DNA of 64,000 nt from Symbiodinium natans (lineage: Eukaryota > Sar > Dinophyceae > Suessiales > Symbiodiniaceae): contig CAJNDS010000377.1 of NCBI GenBank assembly GCA_905221605.1, forward strand, positions 1 to 64,000, in the 5' to 3' direction. Position numbers and translations under genes: made by a program. The notes under the pieces were generated by a model that saw nothing but the letters and a program-made list of their open reading frames with translations, made no database searches and had not been told where the DNA came from. Below are positions 11,495 to 22,359 of this stretch, one piece after another (position 1 is the stretch's first letter; each line of letters begins with the position of its first letter).

Positions 11495-11745
11495 AGAGCT
11501 TTCTGTGTTTTTTGCTGTGGAGGCTTGCTTGCTGTGGAGGCTTGGCGCGTTCTTTTGTTGGTGTGGAGGTCGGGCTTTGCTGTGGAGGCCTGGCGCGTTT
11601 TTTTGTCTATGGAAGCCTGGCGCTTTTTTGCTGTGGAGGCCTGGCGCGTTGGTTTTTCTGTGGAGGCCTGGCATCTTCATTTTGCGCTGTGAAGGTTTTT
11701 TTGCTGTGGAGGCTTTCTGCTGTGCGGAAGCTTGTGCGGCAAGAA
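11495..11745. repeat. Degenerate tandem repeat (TGTGGAGGCCTGGCGC type)
   Basis: About eight or nine imperfect copies of a T-run followed by GCTGTGGAGGCYTGGCGC occur, spaced roughly 22-40 bp apart. They create Trp/Leu/Ala-rich plus-strand ORFs (up to 214 codons) in more than one frame; I regard these as artefacts. Confidence 0.75.
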
Positions 11746-11875
11746 AAGGGGGCGGGGTTTGGAATGCCAACACACAATGCTCGCATGATGGGTTTCAACA
11801 TTCATATTATTTGGCGCAAGCTTGCGCGGCCCCCATTTGCAAACACAATGCTGGAAGGGAACCGTCAACCAAGGT

Positions 11876-11995
11876 GGGGGGGGGATGGGGTGGGGGGGGA
11901 TGGGGGGGGGGGGGGGGGAGGGGGGGGGGGAGGGGTGGGGGGGTATGGGGGGGTATGGGGGGGGGGGATGGAGTGGAGGGTGGCGGGGGGAGGCG
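11876..11995. repeat. Poly-G tract
   Basis: G runs broken by single A or T bases fill about 115 bp. It is a candidate G-quadruplex region and a common source of assembly error. Confidence 0.9.
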
Positions 11996-12283
11996 CGGCG
12001 CAGCGCCCATCGCTCACAAACTCACTTCCTAAACACACATGCTGGCGCTTTTTTTGTTGCTACGGAGGCTGGGCTGGTTTATGTGGCAACAACAACCAAA
12101 AACACGGGTTCATTCATATTGCAGTCGGTAGGTTCATTGGAATCCTGGGCCTCTAGATCTTGGAAACAAGAGCTGACTATTTTGTCATGTTATTGATTCT
12201 ATTGTAATTTTGCTGTCGTTGCCCAGCGGCTAGGTTTGATCCGCCAAGGCCCCGGCTGAATCGAGACGACAGCTACAAATGAG

Positions 12284-14700
12284 TTACTCGCCATCCTGAG
12301 TGATTCCACAGAGCCTTGCAAGACCTGATGCACATCCCACGCCAATTCTTGCAAATGACTGGAAAATGCTTGCATCGAGCCACACCAGACCACGCCCAGC
12401 CCGGCCATCCGGATTGAGCCCCAGCAGTTCCAGCCAAGAACCTGTACGCACGGCGGAAAACATTACAGGCCCCAGGCCTTCAGTGTGAAACGCACGAAAT
12501 GAATGGCTAATAAGCGCAGAGAGACGGAATTTGATGATGAAAGCAGCAGCAAGGAGAAACACCGGATAGTACAGGATTAGTGCTGGGATAGCATGTGTGA
12601 GCGTGACCACCATCATGACCTGAGCAGAGCTGGAACATGAAAGTCCAGAAACGATGCGCTGCACGTCTCGTCCATAGCTGCTGTCTATAGCTGCTGCAGT
12701 TGAAATTTGCACCTTGCACCTGTGAGCCGTGGACGAAGACTGAAGATCCAAACCTCAAGGCTACGGACACGAGCACACTGAAGGCTCCCACGCCCAAGCG
12801 TTGGTAACGCGCGACTGATGGACCTGCTCTTAAACTACCACGTGTTCGTGAACCCGTCATAACAACCCCGACCAAAAGCACGAGATATGCATGTCACGAA
12901 GCTGCATAATGATGATCAGGAGGACCGCCCGATGCCAGTCCCGCCATCCCTGCCCATCATATTCCTTAGGCAACACGGATTAATGGCAAGGGCCTGGCGA
13001 GCAGTCCCACCCCACGCCCGCCAGCATCTCGTGGCACGAGGGGACAAGCGTCAAGCTTGGCAAAGCTTTCACGTCTTGCTACTTCGCCAAGCCCGATGGG
13101 CCCAGCTGAAGATAGGTTTTTGCTTTGCGCACAGCTATATGAGTGCTTGCACATTCTTGCAAAAAGCCATGTGGGTGCCAAAGGAACGCCAGCCAAGCGG
13201 CTGCTCCAAACACTGGCCGCCCCAGTAGGCGTGCCAGCAGCCAGTCCCAAATAATCATGGACATCATGATGGAACGCCTTCAACTGCTTCAACTTTCAAC
13301 TCTCCGGCACCCCCCGCAGCCAGGACTTCACGCAGCAATCGGGTGCAAATCCAAATTAAACCTGTCTCTGCCAGATCAGACCCCGTGATTCATGTGACTT
13401 CGTTGCGGATCTTGAGCCCGGCCCTCCTCTCCAAGCCAAGGTGCACGAAGACTGACGAGTGCACAAACACATATACATACCTCGGGTGCACAAGAGACTA
13501 CTCCTACGAAGCTCCAGGAGGAAGAGGAAAGAGGGTCGTCCAGCTCGGTCCAGATTCTGTGGCCAAGCCAAGGTGCAAGTTGTACATGTGCCACAAGCTC
13601 TCGCCAGCCAGCCAATCGATCTTGCCCACGATAGCGAGCGTTTCCATCACAAGCCTGTGCAGCCAGCTTGAACCATTGATTGCATTGCGTGATCAAGATC
13701 CGTAAGGTTACGTTCCTCTCAGAATGGTGTGACGAAAGCGCTGAAGCAAAGGGGATTGAGGAATGTGCAGCCGGGTCGACACTTCCCCACCCCTTAAAAT
13801 GGTGCGTCAGTGTCAATTCAAGTTTAAACCTGAAGGGGGGGCAAGGAGTAAAGAGAACGGGGGAAGGAGAAGGGGGGGAGGGGGAAGGAGACGGGAAGAC
13901 GAAAGGGGGGAAGGGGGGAAGGGGTTGGGAAGTGGGGGACGCCTCACGCTGACTGCCTGTGCTGCTGATAAGATTTTGGCTTGACATTTCGTGATCCAGG
14001 TGGGCTTCTTATCGGGAAGCAAGTACTTTATCGCACAAGAGATGTCAGACTTGTACCGAGCATCGTCAAGAGCTGGATCCCGACATAGCATTTCTGCCTG
14101 ATGTCGTGAAAACAAACAGGAGTACTTGAATCGAGCAGCATTCGCGGCCCCTGAGGCTACACAAAACGCTGTTTGACTTCTGACGAGCAGCGTTTTGCTA
14201 AGCTCTTCGTAGCGCTCCTCGTAATATCTCGACGTGTCGATCAACTGCTGCATCAGCGCACACACCCAACATGATGCAAAGATCACATAGTAGGGCTTTT
14301 CCACAATCCTGACAATCGAAGCATGGAGCTGTGCGTTCACTGCTGTGTCCACTTTGTTTCACAAGTCCTATCAAAGAACAGCGTGCTTGTGCGCAGTGTC
14401 CGGAACAGATTGCAGAACTCCACGGTCACCTGGCCTTGTTTGCGAAGAAGCGCGCGCTGATTCACACAAGCATGCACACGCGCACAAAAAGGCGCACACA
14501 CACACACACACACACTTGCAAGAAAGTGGTTGGTGCTGTACGATGGCTCAGACAAGCAGCTGCTGGGAGGCGAATCTGAGAGATATGGCAAGAGATAGTG
14601 TGCAGCCAGCTGGTCAGCTGCCGCTTGGTGCGGTTGCGAGAGTAGCCAGGTGACCAAGAGACTGGCTGCGACCCCTGCTGTCGCACCTCGCCATCCTCCA
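12284..14700 (-). CDS. Candidate exons of an unidentified membrane protein
   Basis: Several minus-strand open frames here look more protein-like than the opposite strand, but I recognise no family. Two contain convincing membrane segments: 12284-12751 (MMVVTLTHAIPALILYYPVF and onward) and 13970-14352 (KPYYVIFASCWVCALMQQLI). A third frame at 13079-13267 holds IIWDWLLARLL and GAAAWLAFLW, and a fourth near 13590-13720 contains METLAIVGKIDWLAGESLW. They could be exons of one multi-pass protein transcribed leftward, or parts of more than one gene. The frame at 13813-13970 runs into a purine-rich low-complexity tract and is unlikely to be coding there. Boundaries are not determined. Confidence 0.3.
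13835..13935. repeat. G-rich purine tract
   Basis: About 100 bp of GGGGGA/GGGGAAG low-complexity DNA. Its complement is pyrimidine-rich and could serve as a polypyrimidine tract for a leftward-transcribed intron. Confidence 0.7.
14489..14514. repeat. CA microsatellite
   Basis: A short run of CA dinucleotides (about 12 repeats) sits between candidate minus-strand exons. Confidence 0.9.
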
Positions 14701-15169
14701 ATATCTGCCATCTGGTCCCGGCATCATCGCACTCCCAGAGTAGTATTGTTTACACTCACATGATGCTAACTTTAATCTCAGGCTTGAGATGATGGCCGCA
14801 TGAGTGCTGCCATGCCATGGACAAGTCGTTTGCATCGAGGCTTCTCAGTCTACGCACCCCCACATCATGAATACCTTAAGCCATTTCTCTTGGTCCAGGG
14901 AACAAGGCTCATCGTATAACGTCCATGCACGCTGCTCAAACACGAAATTTGGGCCGGAGCCGGTGGCACGAGAGGCCAGGCCATGGCATCTGGGCTGAAG
15001 TCTGAAGGCGACTGGATTTCTAGCTCCTGCACGCGACAAGCAGCAAAGGGCAGAGGCTCTTTCAATTCAACACAAGCTATGCGACACAAGTGGGGATGCT
15101 GCAAGATGGCCTGAAGACCTCGAAAAACGAGCTCATCTTCCAATAGCCATGCGTTGAAGAGCATACCAA

Positions 15170-18100
15170 CCTTCGCGAGAAAGCCAACAATAAAGAAAGG
15201 CTTGCGCCGATGTGCGCCAGTTGCATATAGCAGGCCATGCCGCTCACGATTGCAGCTTGTCAGGCCACTTGGTTCGGGACTGAGTAATTATCGCGTCCAA
15301 CTTTTGACCTGAGAGTCGCAAACGACACCTAGTTGATTGCACACCACACCTGGCTCGGTCTACCATCCACCACGTTACCCAGTACTCCGTGACTGGGCAG
15401 CTTGCAGCTTGTCAATTGCAAGAAGTAGAGCCTGCCAGTGCCGAAAAACAGAAGTACTTGAGACCCAGGGCGACGAAAGCTAGCATCGCCCCGCAGGGGT
15501 CAAGGACTTGCCCGCGCATTGTCGGGTGAGAAACGTGTGGTTACGTAAGGGCTGATCCATGATAAAGGACTGGTGTTGCCACCACAAAGGTGCAGGTTAG
15601 GTTGAAGTGTGGTGTGGGAAGTTGTTGGTGAGTCGACGGGCAAAGCCGCCTGACCTCGATACTTGCCAGTGAGTGGAGGTGGAGGCTATTTTTCCAGGGC
15701 ACGAGCGCTGCGCCTCAAGAGGCGAAAAGCCATGATTGCATGAGCAGCCGCAACGGAAGCATGCTTGTGTGCACAGTAGACACTGATGCCGTCCAACCAG
15801 CATTCGGAGGCTAACACCGCGGTGGTTTTGGAGGGCCGTAAGAAGGGCCAAAAGGGTCAACTTTACATGGCGGACCCCTCTCTGATGTACCGGCCAGGGT
15901 GCATTGTTGCTGTGCCCAAACATGCATGCAGAATCCATGACGAGGGCGCAGGGCCTTATGCTTATTACTAGTCTGCTGCGATGCTCTGGAATGGAAACGG
16001 GTGGCAGCTTTGAGATTTGGATTGGTGGGTGGGCTTGAGTTGCTTATCATGTACCACGGGCCCACTGGGTCCTTACAGTAACATGCACTCTAAGACACGG
16101 CTTAGGGAAGAACACATTTGCCAGTGACGTCCACTATAACAAAGAAGCGACAGCGGGCAATCTGGAGTTCTGGCGAGGAAGTAACGGGCATGTTTGGAGG
16201 TGGCGGTGTAAGATTACGACATTCAGTGCCTCGTCTTTCAAAAGCACTTTCTGGCACAGATGCGTGATATGATTCTTGAATTTTGCATGTGGTGTACGCC
16301 CCATGTGCTGAGTTGACTACAGACTCTCGATTTAAAGCAAGATCGGATGGCTGCTGGGATGCTCAGCTGAGTTAATATGTTTCTGTCTGCACTGCCTACA
16401 GTATATAGTAGGTTCGTTTACCAGAAGCCAAGAGGCCTCAAACATCAAGAAAATCGGGCCCTAGAAACAATGCAAAGTGCTTAAGAAATTGACCGCGATT
16501 CGGGCACCCAAAGGAAGAAAAGAAGCCTGAGGCGGCAACATGTACAAATATACCTCTGCGGGTATCTTCGCCCGTCGACCGTGACCGCGTTGCCTGCAAT
16601 CAACCGGCACAAGCTGAGTGGCATGGCAAAGTACAAGTACGCCACACCTGAATTGCAGAGATGGAAACAATCTGGCGCGCTTTCCTTGCAAGCAGACACA
16701 GAGCAACAAAATAACATTGCGGGTTGATGCCATCTTGTAGACACTCAGAAAGTGCAGTGGTCATCGAACCAGCTGCTACACCACAGGGGCGCTTTCTTCA
16801 CAAGCTAAGATCGTCTGAACAAACTTGTGTTGAGCATAATGGTGAAACAACTTGCAAAGCTGCCATCTGGAATTATGTTGCTATCGCGTGCAAGAAAGCT
16901 ACACAACGGTAACAGCAGATTTGGGACTTGGTTGCATCTCTTTCCGACTTGGAATCGTGGGAATTTTGAGTATCCCAAAGCTGCCACCAATTCGATGCGT
17001 ACCTGGATCTCTCTGTCGCTTGAGCTGGGGTACCTCTGCTGCTCACAAAGCACGCTGATTTCAACCGTCAGCTCTCAAGCGCCGAAGTTCCGATTGCAAG
17101 GCAAGCTGCGCCCAGCTATTGGCACACCACAGGTCCTTAGTGTACCAGAGGCTTGCGTTTGCTTGCGCACAAGGAAGCAGTTCCTTGAACGAGACGCGCT
17201 ACAGGCTTCACAGGCCCCGCCATGAGCTACCAACAAGGCACTGTGTGGAGTCTCCCCTTGTTCCTTTACTGGTGACAGCGACGTCGTCCTGTCGGACGAA
17301 TCTGAAGATGATCTACTTCTTAAGTTGTCGTCCTTCGATTGAACTGATCTGATACTGCAGAGTCCCTCCTGGATCGCCTCGGCGTTGCCGCTGCCATTTC
17401 CATGCTAAGCCAAGCTGCCTTGCACGGAAACGCAACACACGATGTACAGAAGTCGGACTATGTGGTCTGAGAGTCTTAGGACATGTCAGGTCTTTGACCA
17501 GTCCCACCTCAGTTACCCTCACCTGCACAAGTATTGAAGGGTCGTCAAAGAAATCCATCCATCGGCGAAGCAAAAACTCGTCGATGTTTTTTGTTGTGGG
17601 TTTTCAATCTTTCAAGTCCGGCTTTCTTCTTGCAACTTTAAAGCTTCGTGGCTTCGTGGCTGCAAGATGAAGAAAAAAAAGGCCGACTCAACATCCCTTT
17701 CACTGGTGTGAGATCCCTGAAGCCGAGCTAAACTCCAGGCGAAGCTGTGCCTCCGCAGGCGTCGGGCTTCTGAGTGGGCGAGGAGGCTCTGTCTCGCGGC
17801 CTCCACCGTGACTTCGGCGCTTCCAAACATCCCGAAGCCTCAGCTGCTGTGAACCCGGAGGGCATCAGAGAGCATCAGAGAGCATCAGAGAGCTGCACCA
17901 GAACACTTCTCACCGCAGAAACACGGTCCATTCAAGAAAGACTCTGCGTCTTGAGATCAGACGGACAGATGCTTGACCTAGTACTCTCGCCAGAAGAAGA
18001 GACTGGACCTTAGAAGAAGTTCAGAACACAAGGTTCAAGTTGACTCTGCATCAAGTTGGGTCATTGCGACAATGCCACTACATGACTCCCTCGACTCGGG

Positions 18101-18420
18101 CAGAGAATGTGAAACTCAGGCTGTAACAGAGCAGCATAGACCCCCAACGCCCGCTTTTTCTCTAGCCGGCTCTCCGGCCAGTGCTGGTCGCCGAGGCACA
18201 TGGTCAATACATGGGTCACCTGGCACGTCCTTTGAAAGCTACGGGTCCTCCTTTAGACAACCTAAGCCTCTGAACGCGTGCTGTATGCGCTCCGGCCGAT
18301 TCTGGCATTCTAGCAGTCAAGCGGCTCATTCAACTAAATAGTATTGCTTGCCACAGGGGCTCTAGTAGACTTGCCCGTGTCGTGCTCTTTCCCGCTTCAC
18401 TGCAGCAAGGGGTGCCTCAG
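15170..18420. other. Unassigned sequence with a few possible exons
   Basis: No gene could be identified in about 3.2 kb. The frame at 17313-17573 (minus) contains LLRRWMDFFDDPSILVQVRV and the frame at 17612-17830 (minus) starts MFGSAEVTVEAARQSLLAHS; both look protein-like but match nothing I know. GAGCATCAGA is repeated four times at about 17860-17895. The rest shows only short ORFs on both strands. Confidence 0.3.
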
Positions 18421-18424
18421 TGGC

Positions 18425-19612
18425 TCACTCAATCTGTGGCGAAATGCTGCACGTCACCTGGCGCGGATAGCAAGCAGTTGTTGGAACGTGGCGGACTTTG
18501 GCCTGTCCGTATCCACACAGAAACGGCCACACCTCATCTCCGCCAACTGCGATTGTATGCCTATTCTGCGCTTCTAAAATGTCTTCCTCATCTAGCTGTC
18601 TCATCGCTTCGAGCAGGAAGTCTGCCTGCTCATCTTTGGTCTTGGCCTCGACATCCACGTTGACACCTCCAATCTCGCACATCTGCCTTGTCAACTTTGA
18701 TGGAACCTGCTCGATCATGTTGCGGCAGATTTGTGACAATAGAACCTGCTCCAAGTCGAACTTCAGTGGCACTGGCAACTGACGTACCACTTTCATGACA
18801 AGATCGACTTTCCGTAGTCTCTGCTGCTCTCCCTTCAGCTCCAACATTTTTCTCATGTTCACTCGCTCTATTGACACGAGAACAACGATCAAGTTGCCTC
18901 GTTGGAAATGCTTCTTGGCTTTGGCACTGATTGCAGCTTCATCACGAAGCTTCTCGCAAATCATCTTTTCGACTCCCTCTGCCAGCCTGGATGCGTACTT
19001 GTCATCCAAGATGCGGTCAGCCAGTAAATCCACAGACGAGCTCCTACTGCTTCGCCCAGTTGTTGTTGCTCGACTGTAGAATAGGTTCCTCCCGCTTTCG
19101 ATCACAATGTTCAAATAGAACTGGACGGATGCAATGTGCTGCACATACAGCCAGCACCAAAGCCTTGCCAAAGCTAGCCATTGAATGCCATAGGCTGCCA
19201 CAGCACGAACATTGATCACTGCGCCGGTACGTCCAACTGATTGAATAAGCGCAAAAAGGGTCTCCAACAACCAGAAAGCCATCCACCAACGCACGGCCCG
19301 GTAGCTTCCCATGCCTTCATGCCGTGCAAAGTGCATGCCGGCAAGAGGGAATACGACATTCCATATACCGGAGAGAGTCACACAGCGTCCAAACATCTGC
19401 AACAGCAAGCTGCACAAGCCCAGCACAGCATGCAACGCGAAGAACTGCCGAGCGAGCAGCAGCAGCTCAAGCATGCTGAGTCGCTCAGGCTTCTCCACCA
19501 ATCGATTGACTAAGTCCCAGCGAAGTAAATGTCGTGTGAACGCATTGCCAGGGAAACTGCTCCACAGCGTCTTCAGCCTCCCTACATCGACAAAGCGGCG
19601 AGACATGAGCAC
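18425..19612 (-). CDS. Multi-pass membrane protein of unknown function
   Basis: A single 395-codon minus-strand frame runs from ATG at 19612 to a stop at 18425. The N-terminal half has about four hydrophobic segments: roughly residues 48-72 (LLLARQFFALHAVLGLCSLL), 78-95, 106-128 (WWMAFWLLETLFALIQSVG) and 132-160. The C-terminal half is charged and soluble, with the basic and amphipathic stretch FQRGNLIVVLVSIERVNMRK followed by KVDLVMKVVRQLPVPLKF and a long acidic/Lys-rich helix, so a cytosolic coiled or helical domain is likely. The helix pattern around WWMAFWLLE loosely recalls the TB2/DP1/HVA22 (REEP) ER-shaping family, but I do not regard that as established. Upstream exons may exist. It has the same orientation as its neighbours. 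Confidence 0.65.
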   Translation of the reverse strand: MLMSRRFVDVGRLKTLWSSFPGNAFTRHLLRWDLVNRLVEKPERLSMLELLLLARQFFALHAVLGLCSLLLQMFGRCVTLSGIWNVVFPLAGMHFARHEGMGSYRAVRWWMAFWLLETLFALIQSVGRTGAVINVRAVAAYGIQWLALARLWCWLYVQHIASVQFYLNIVIESGRNLFYSRATTTGRSSRSSSVDLLADRILDDKYASRLAEGVEKMICEKLRDEAAISAKAKKHFQRGNLIVVLVSIERVNMRKMLELKGEQQRLRKVDLVMKVVRQLPVPLKFDLEQVLLSQICRNMIEQVPSKLTRQMCEIGGVNVDVEAKTKDEQADFLLEAMRQLDEEDILEAQNRHTIAVGGDEVWPFLCGYGQAKVRHVPTTACYPRQVTCSISPQIE

Positions 19613-19739
19613 CGCGATGTCAGCAACAGACCAAGGCTACAAAGGCCACTTAATGGCCATAAGAAAACACTCGAAGCCAGCAGGAACTGACTTCTGCTTG
19701 AGAGGCACGGGAAAGGATTGAAACATATTGAAACTCAGA

Positions 19740-20920
19740 TCAACTGCCTAAAGATTTCAGACCAAGTGGGATCTGAAGTGCAGCCAACTTGCTTAGGCAC
19801 GAGGTTTGGGAGGAGCTGGTGTAATTCCTCGGAAGTCTGACAAGCACCTGTACGGAAGTTACTGGGGCCGATGCCGTCGAGTCACAGAGACGAGCCAGAA
19901 TCACCGCGGATGCGCGCCGCGCTGGCTCCAAGACATTCAGCACAGTCCCGGTCCACTTGTCTCGTAAGACTCTTGCGAGCCAGCCTGCAGGAGCCACAAC
20001 CGGCAGGGCTTGCTGGAGATCTTGACACCGTTCCCCTGCCACGCATGAGCCCCGACCCATACATGATTCATGAAAGACAAGTCACCTGTCGTACACGGGC
20101 TCCGGCGTTCTGCATTGACGCGACCCAGTGGAGCCCGGTGTCGTTGGCAGCACGGGGCTCTGAGCCTGTCCCTGATGTCCCTGATGCCCACTTCCAGGTG
20201 ACAGCTGCAGCGGCGAAGCTCCCAGCACCAAAGTTGGTCGCCCGTGCGACACTCGCTTTGGTGCTCTGTCTGGCGGTGGGACAGAAGGCATCTCCATCTT
20301 GCAGGGGCCGGCACTAAGCAAAGGCCCTTTCTTGTCAGGCGATGTAAGCAGAGTGGGGCTGAGAGAAAGAGCTGTCGGAGGAGCTGTCGGAGGAGCTGCC
20401 GGAGGAGCTGCCGGAGACGTTGCTGGACGAGGATTCGCCAAGCTTGCGGGAGCGCTCGCCTCCCAAAGTTCCCCGCAGAAGGAGGCCAGGGGAGACCCAA
20501 ACAAAACAGTGGTATAGACCGTACACCCAAGCATCCCCGAGCATCCCTTCACATACCGCCCGACTTGAGGCCCAAAAGCACTTCCCTGGTCGAATTTCGC
20601 GATATTGGTCGATGAGAGATGGTTTTAATACCAGAACGTGCGCGGGAAAGCAGCCCGAGCACGACTCAAAAGCACTGGAACTTGCAATTATGCCCGCAAG
20701 ACCCGAATCATTACACAGCAGGACCTATGCTACACATGCCGTGGTGTTACACCAACCAGGCTGTCTTCCGTTTTTCCTGGTCATCACAAGAGTCATAATA
20801 AGAACCCTCAAACTGTGCATGTACCGTTGGGGGGACCGCAGCACCTTGTGGCCAAGCAGTGCGCAACCCACTACGAATCAACATGCCGCAAAAGACTACT
20901 GCCGCACGCACACATTCGTG
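19740..20920. other. Intergenic or intronic sequence between the membrane protein and the formin
   Basis: Overlapping ORFs of 60-197 codons occur on both strands, none with a recognised domain. A 15-bp repeat of the type GGAGGAGCTGYCGGA occurs about four times at 20376-20428 and encodes Ser-rich or Gly/Ala-rich strings depending on frame. Confidence 0.35.
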
Positions 20921-20929
20921 CTATGAGGG

Positions 20930-22320
20930 TCAGCATGTTGCAAACATTTGTAGACAGGCATGAAACAAGATCAAGTGCTGAGAAGCCTCGCGTGGTGGCA
21001 AAGATGCTTCACTGAGAGTTTGCGGCGGTCTCTGCGGGCTTGGCATCCTGGCCCTGAGAGCATGGACATCATGCGTAAACGACTGCACCGAAGGCTTGCT
21101 CGCAGGCTCGGTGTGCTCGCAGGGGCTCTGCGATCCATCTGAGAACTCTGAACCGGAGTCCAAGTATGGCAGAGTGAACCGGCATTGTAACCTCACCTCT
21201 GCGGCCAACGGTGAGGCCAGGGCATCGATGTCCTGCCTGACTTTGACACAGTCGGATGCGAAGCTGTGCAGAAGACCAAACAGATCTCGTTTGCCATCCT
21301 GGTCATCTTTCGGTGGAGGGTACACATAAGTAGGATCGTCAAAATAGAGACTCAGTTCCTTGTAAGCCCGTAGAACCTGAGCATTGCAGCTCCAGATCGC
21401 AGCACAATCCGCACGTGATGTTGTGACAAAGCTCGCCATACAACTGAAGAACGGATCCTCCTCAGCGGTTGTTAGCCGCGGGATTTTCTCACCCTTAAAT
21501 GCACCGGTGCCCACCAAGCTTTCGATGTGGCGGAAGCCATCCAAGTGGTTGAGAACATCGTGGTGCACTGTATACGTGCGTCTGAGGTGGGCAGACTGCA
21601 GAGCTTCTACAAAGTCTGGCGCGCACAAATCATTTACATCGCTTGCTTGCAGCAGCAGGACAATGAAGTGGAAGAGCGAGATGTCACGTCGACACGGTGA
21701 TCGCAAGTCCAATAACTTGGAGATGCCTCAAACGCTGCAGGAAAGAAGGACAGCTTTTACGACTGTTGCGAGCTGACAGAAATTTGCCCTTAGGCCCGGC
21801 TTTCCAACAACCCTCCAAAAAAAGTATGTTGCTTTCATTCTGCAGGGCACTGGCAAGTCTGAAGCCTCGCTCAGTTGTGTTCGCCATGGAGCCGCTGTTC
21901 AAAGCATTCCCAACTTGCAGCACTGTGGCCCAGAATCGGCGGACAGCAGGCAGACGCTTGCCTTGGCTTCACACTTTGCACTCGCTTGGAAGACCACAGC
22001 ACGAGCAGCCCCTGGTGCATGCGAGCTACAAACGTGAATCAAAGCCTGACGCAGCGAGCCCAGGTTTTCCTTGCATTGCTCCAGCTCCTCTGAGAACTTC
22101 TGGACGAAGGCCATGCACTCTAGCCTGCACAAGCGAACCTCCAAAGATAAGCCAACAAGAAACAACCTCTATCTAGCAGTAAAGGATTCCAGATGTCAGC
22201 GTCGGTGCTTCCCGCGGGTGCTGTAGGGTTGTGCTGCGAATCTGGCTGGCTTTTCTCTCTCTTTCTTTCTTTCTTTCTTTGGGGTATGGGGGCAAGCCCC
22301 CGCGCAGGCGCGCGACCCCG

Positions 22321-22359
<39 letters not shown>

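Noticed and set aside
11505-12156. Plus-strand ORFs of up to 214 codons
   Set aside because: Built from a degenerate tandem repeat and a poly-G tract; open in more than one frame.
18425-19612. Assignment to the REEP/DP1/HVA22 family
   Set aside because: Only the spacing of a few Trp and Glu residues fits; the length and the large soluble C-terminal half differ, so I kept it as unknown.
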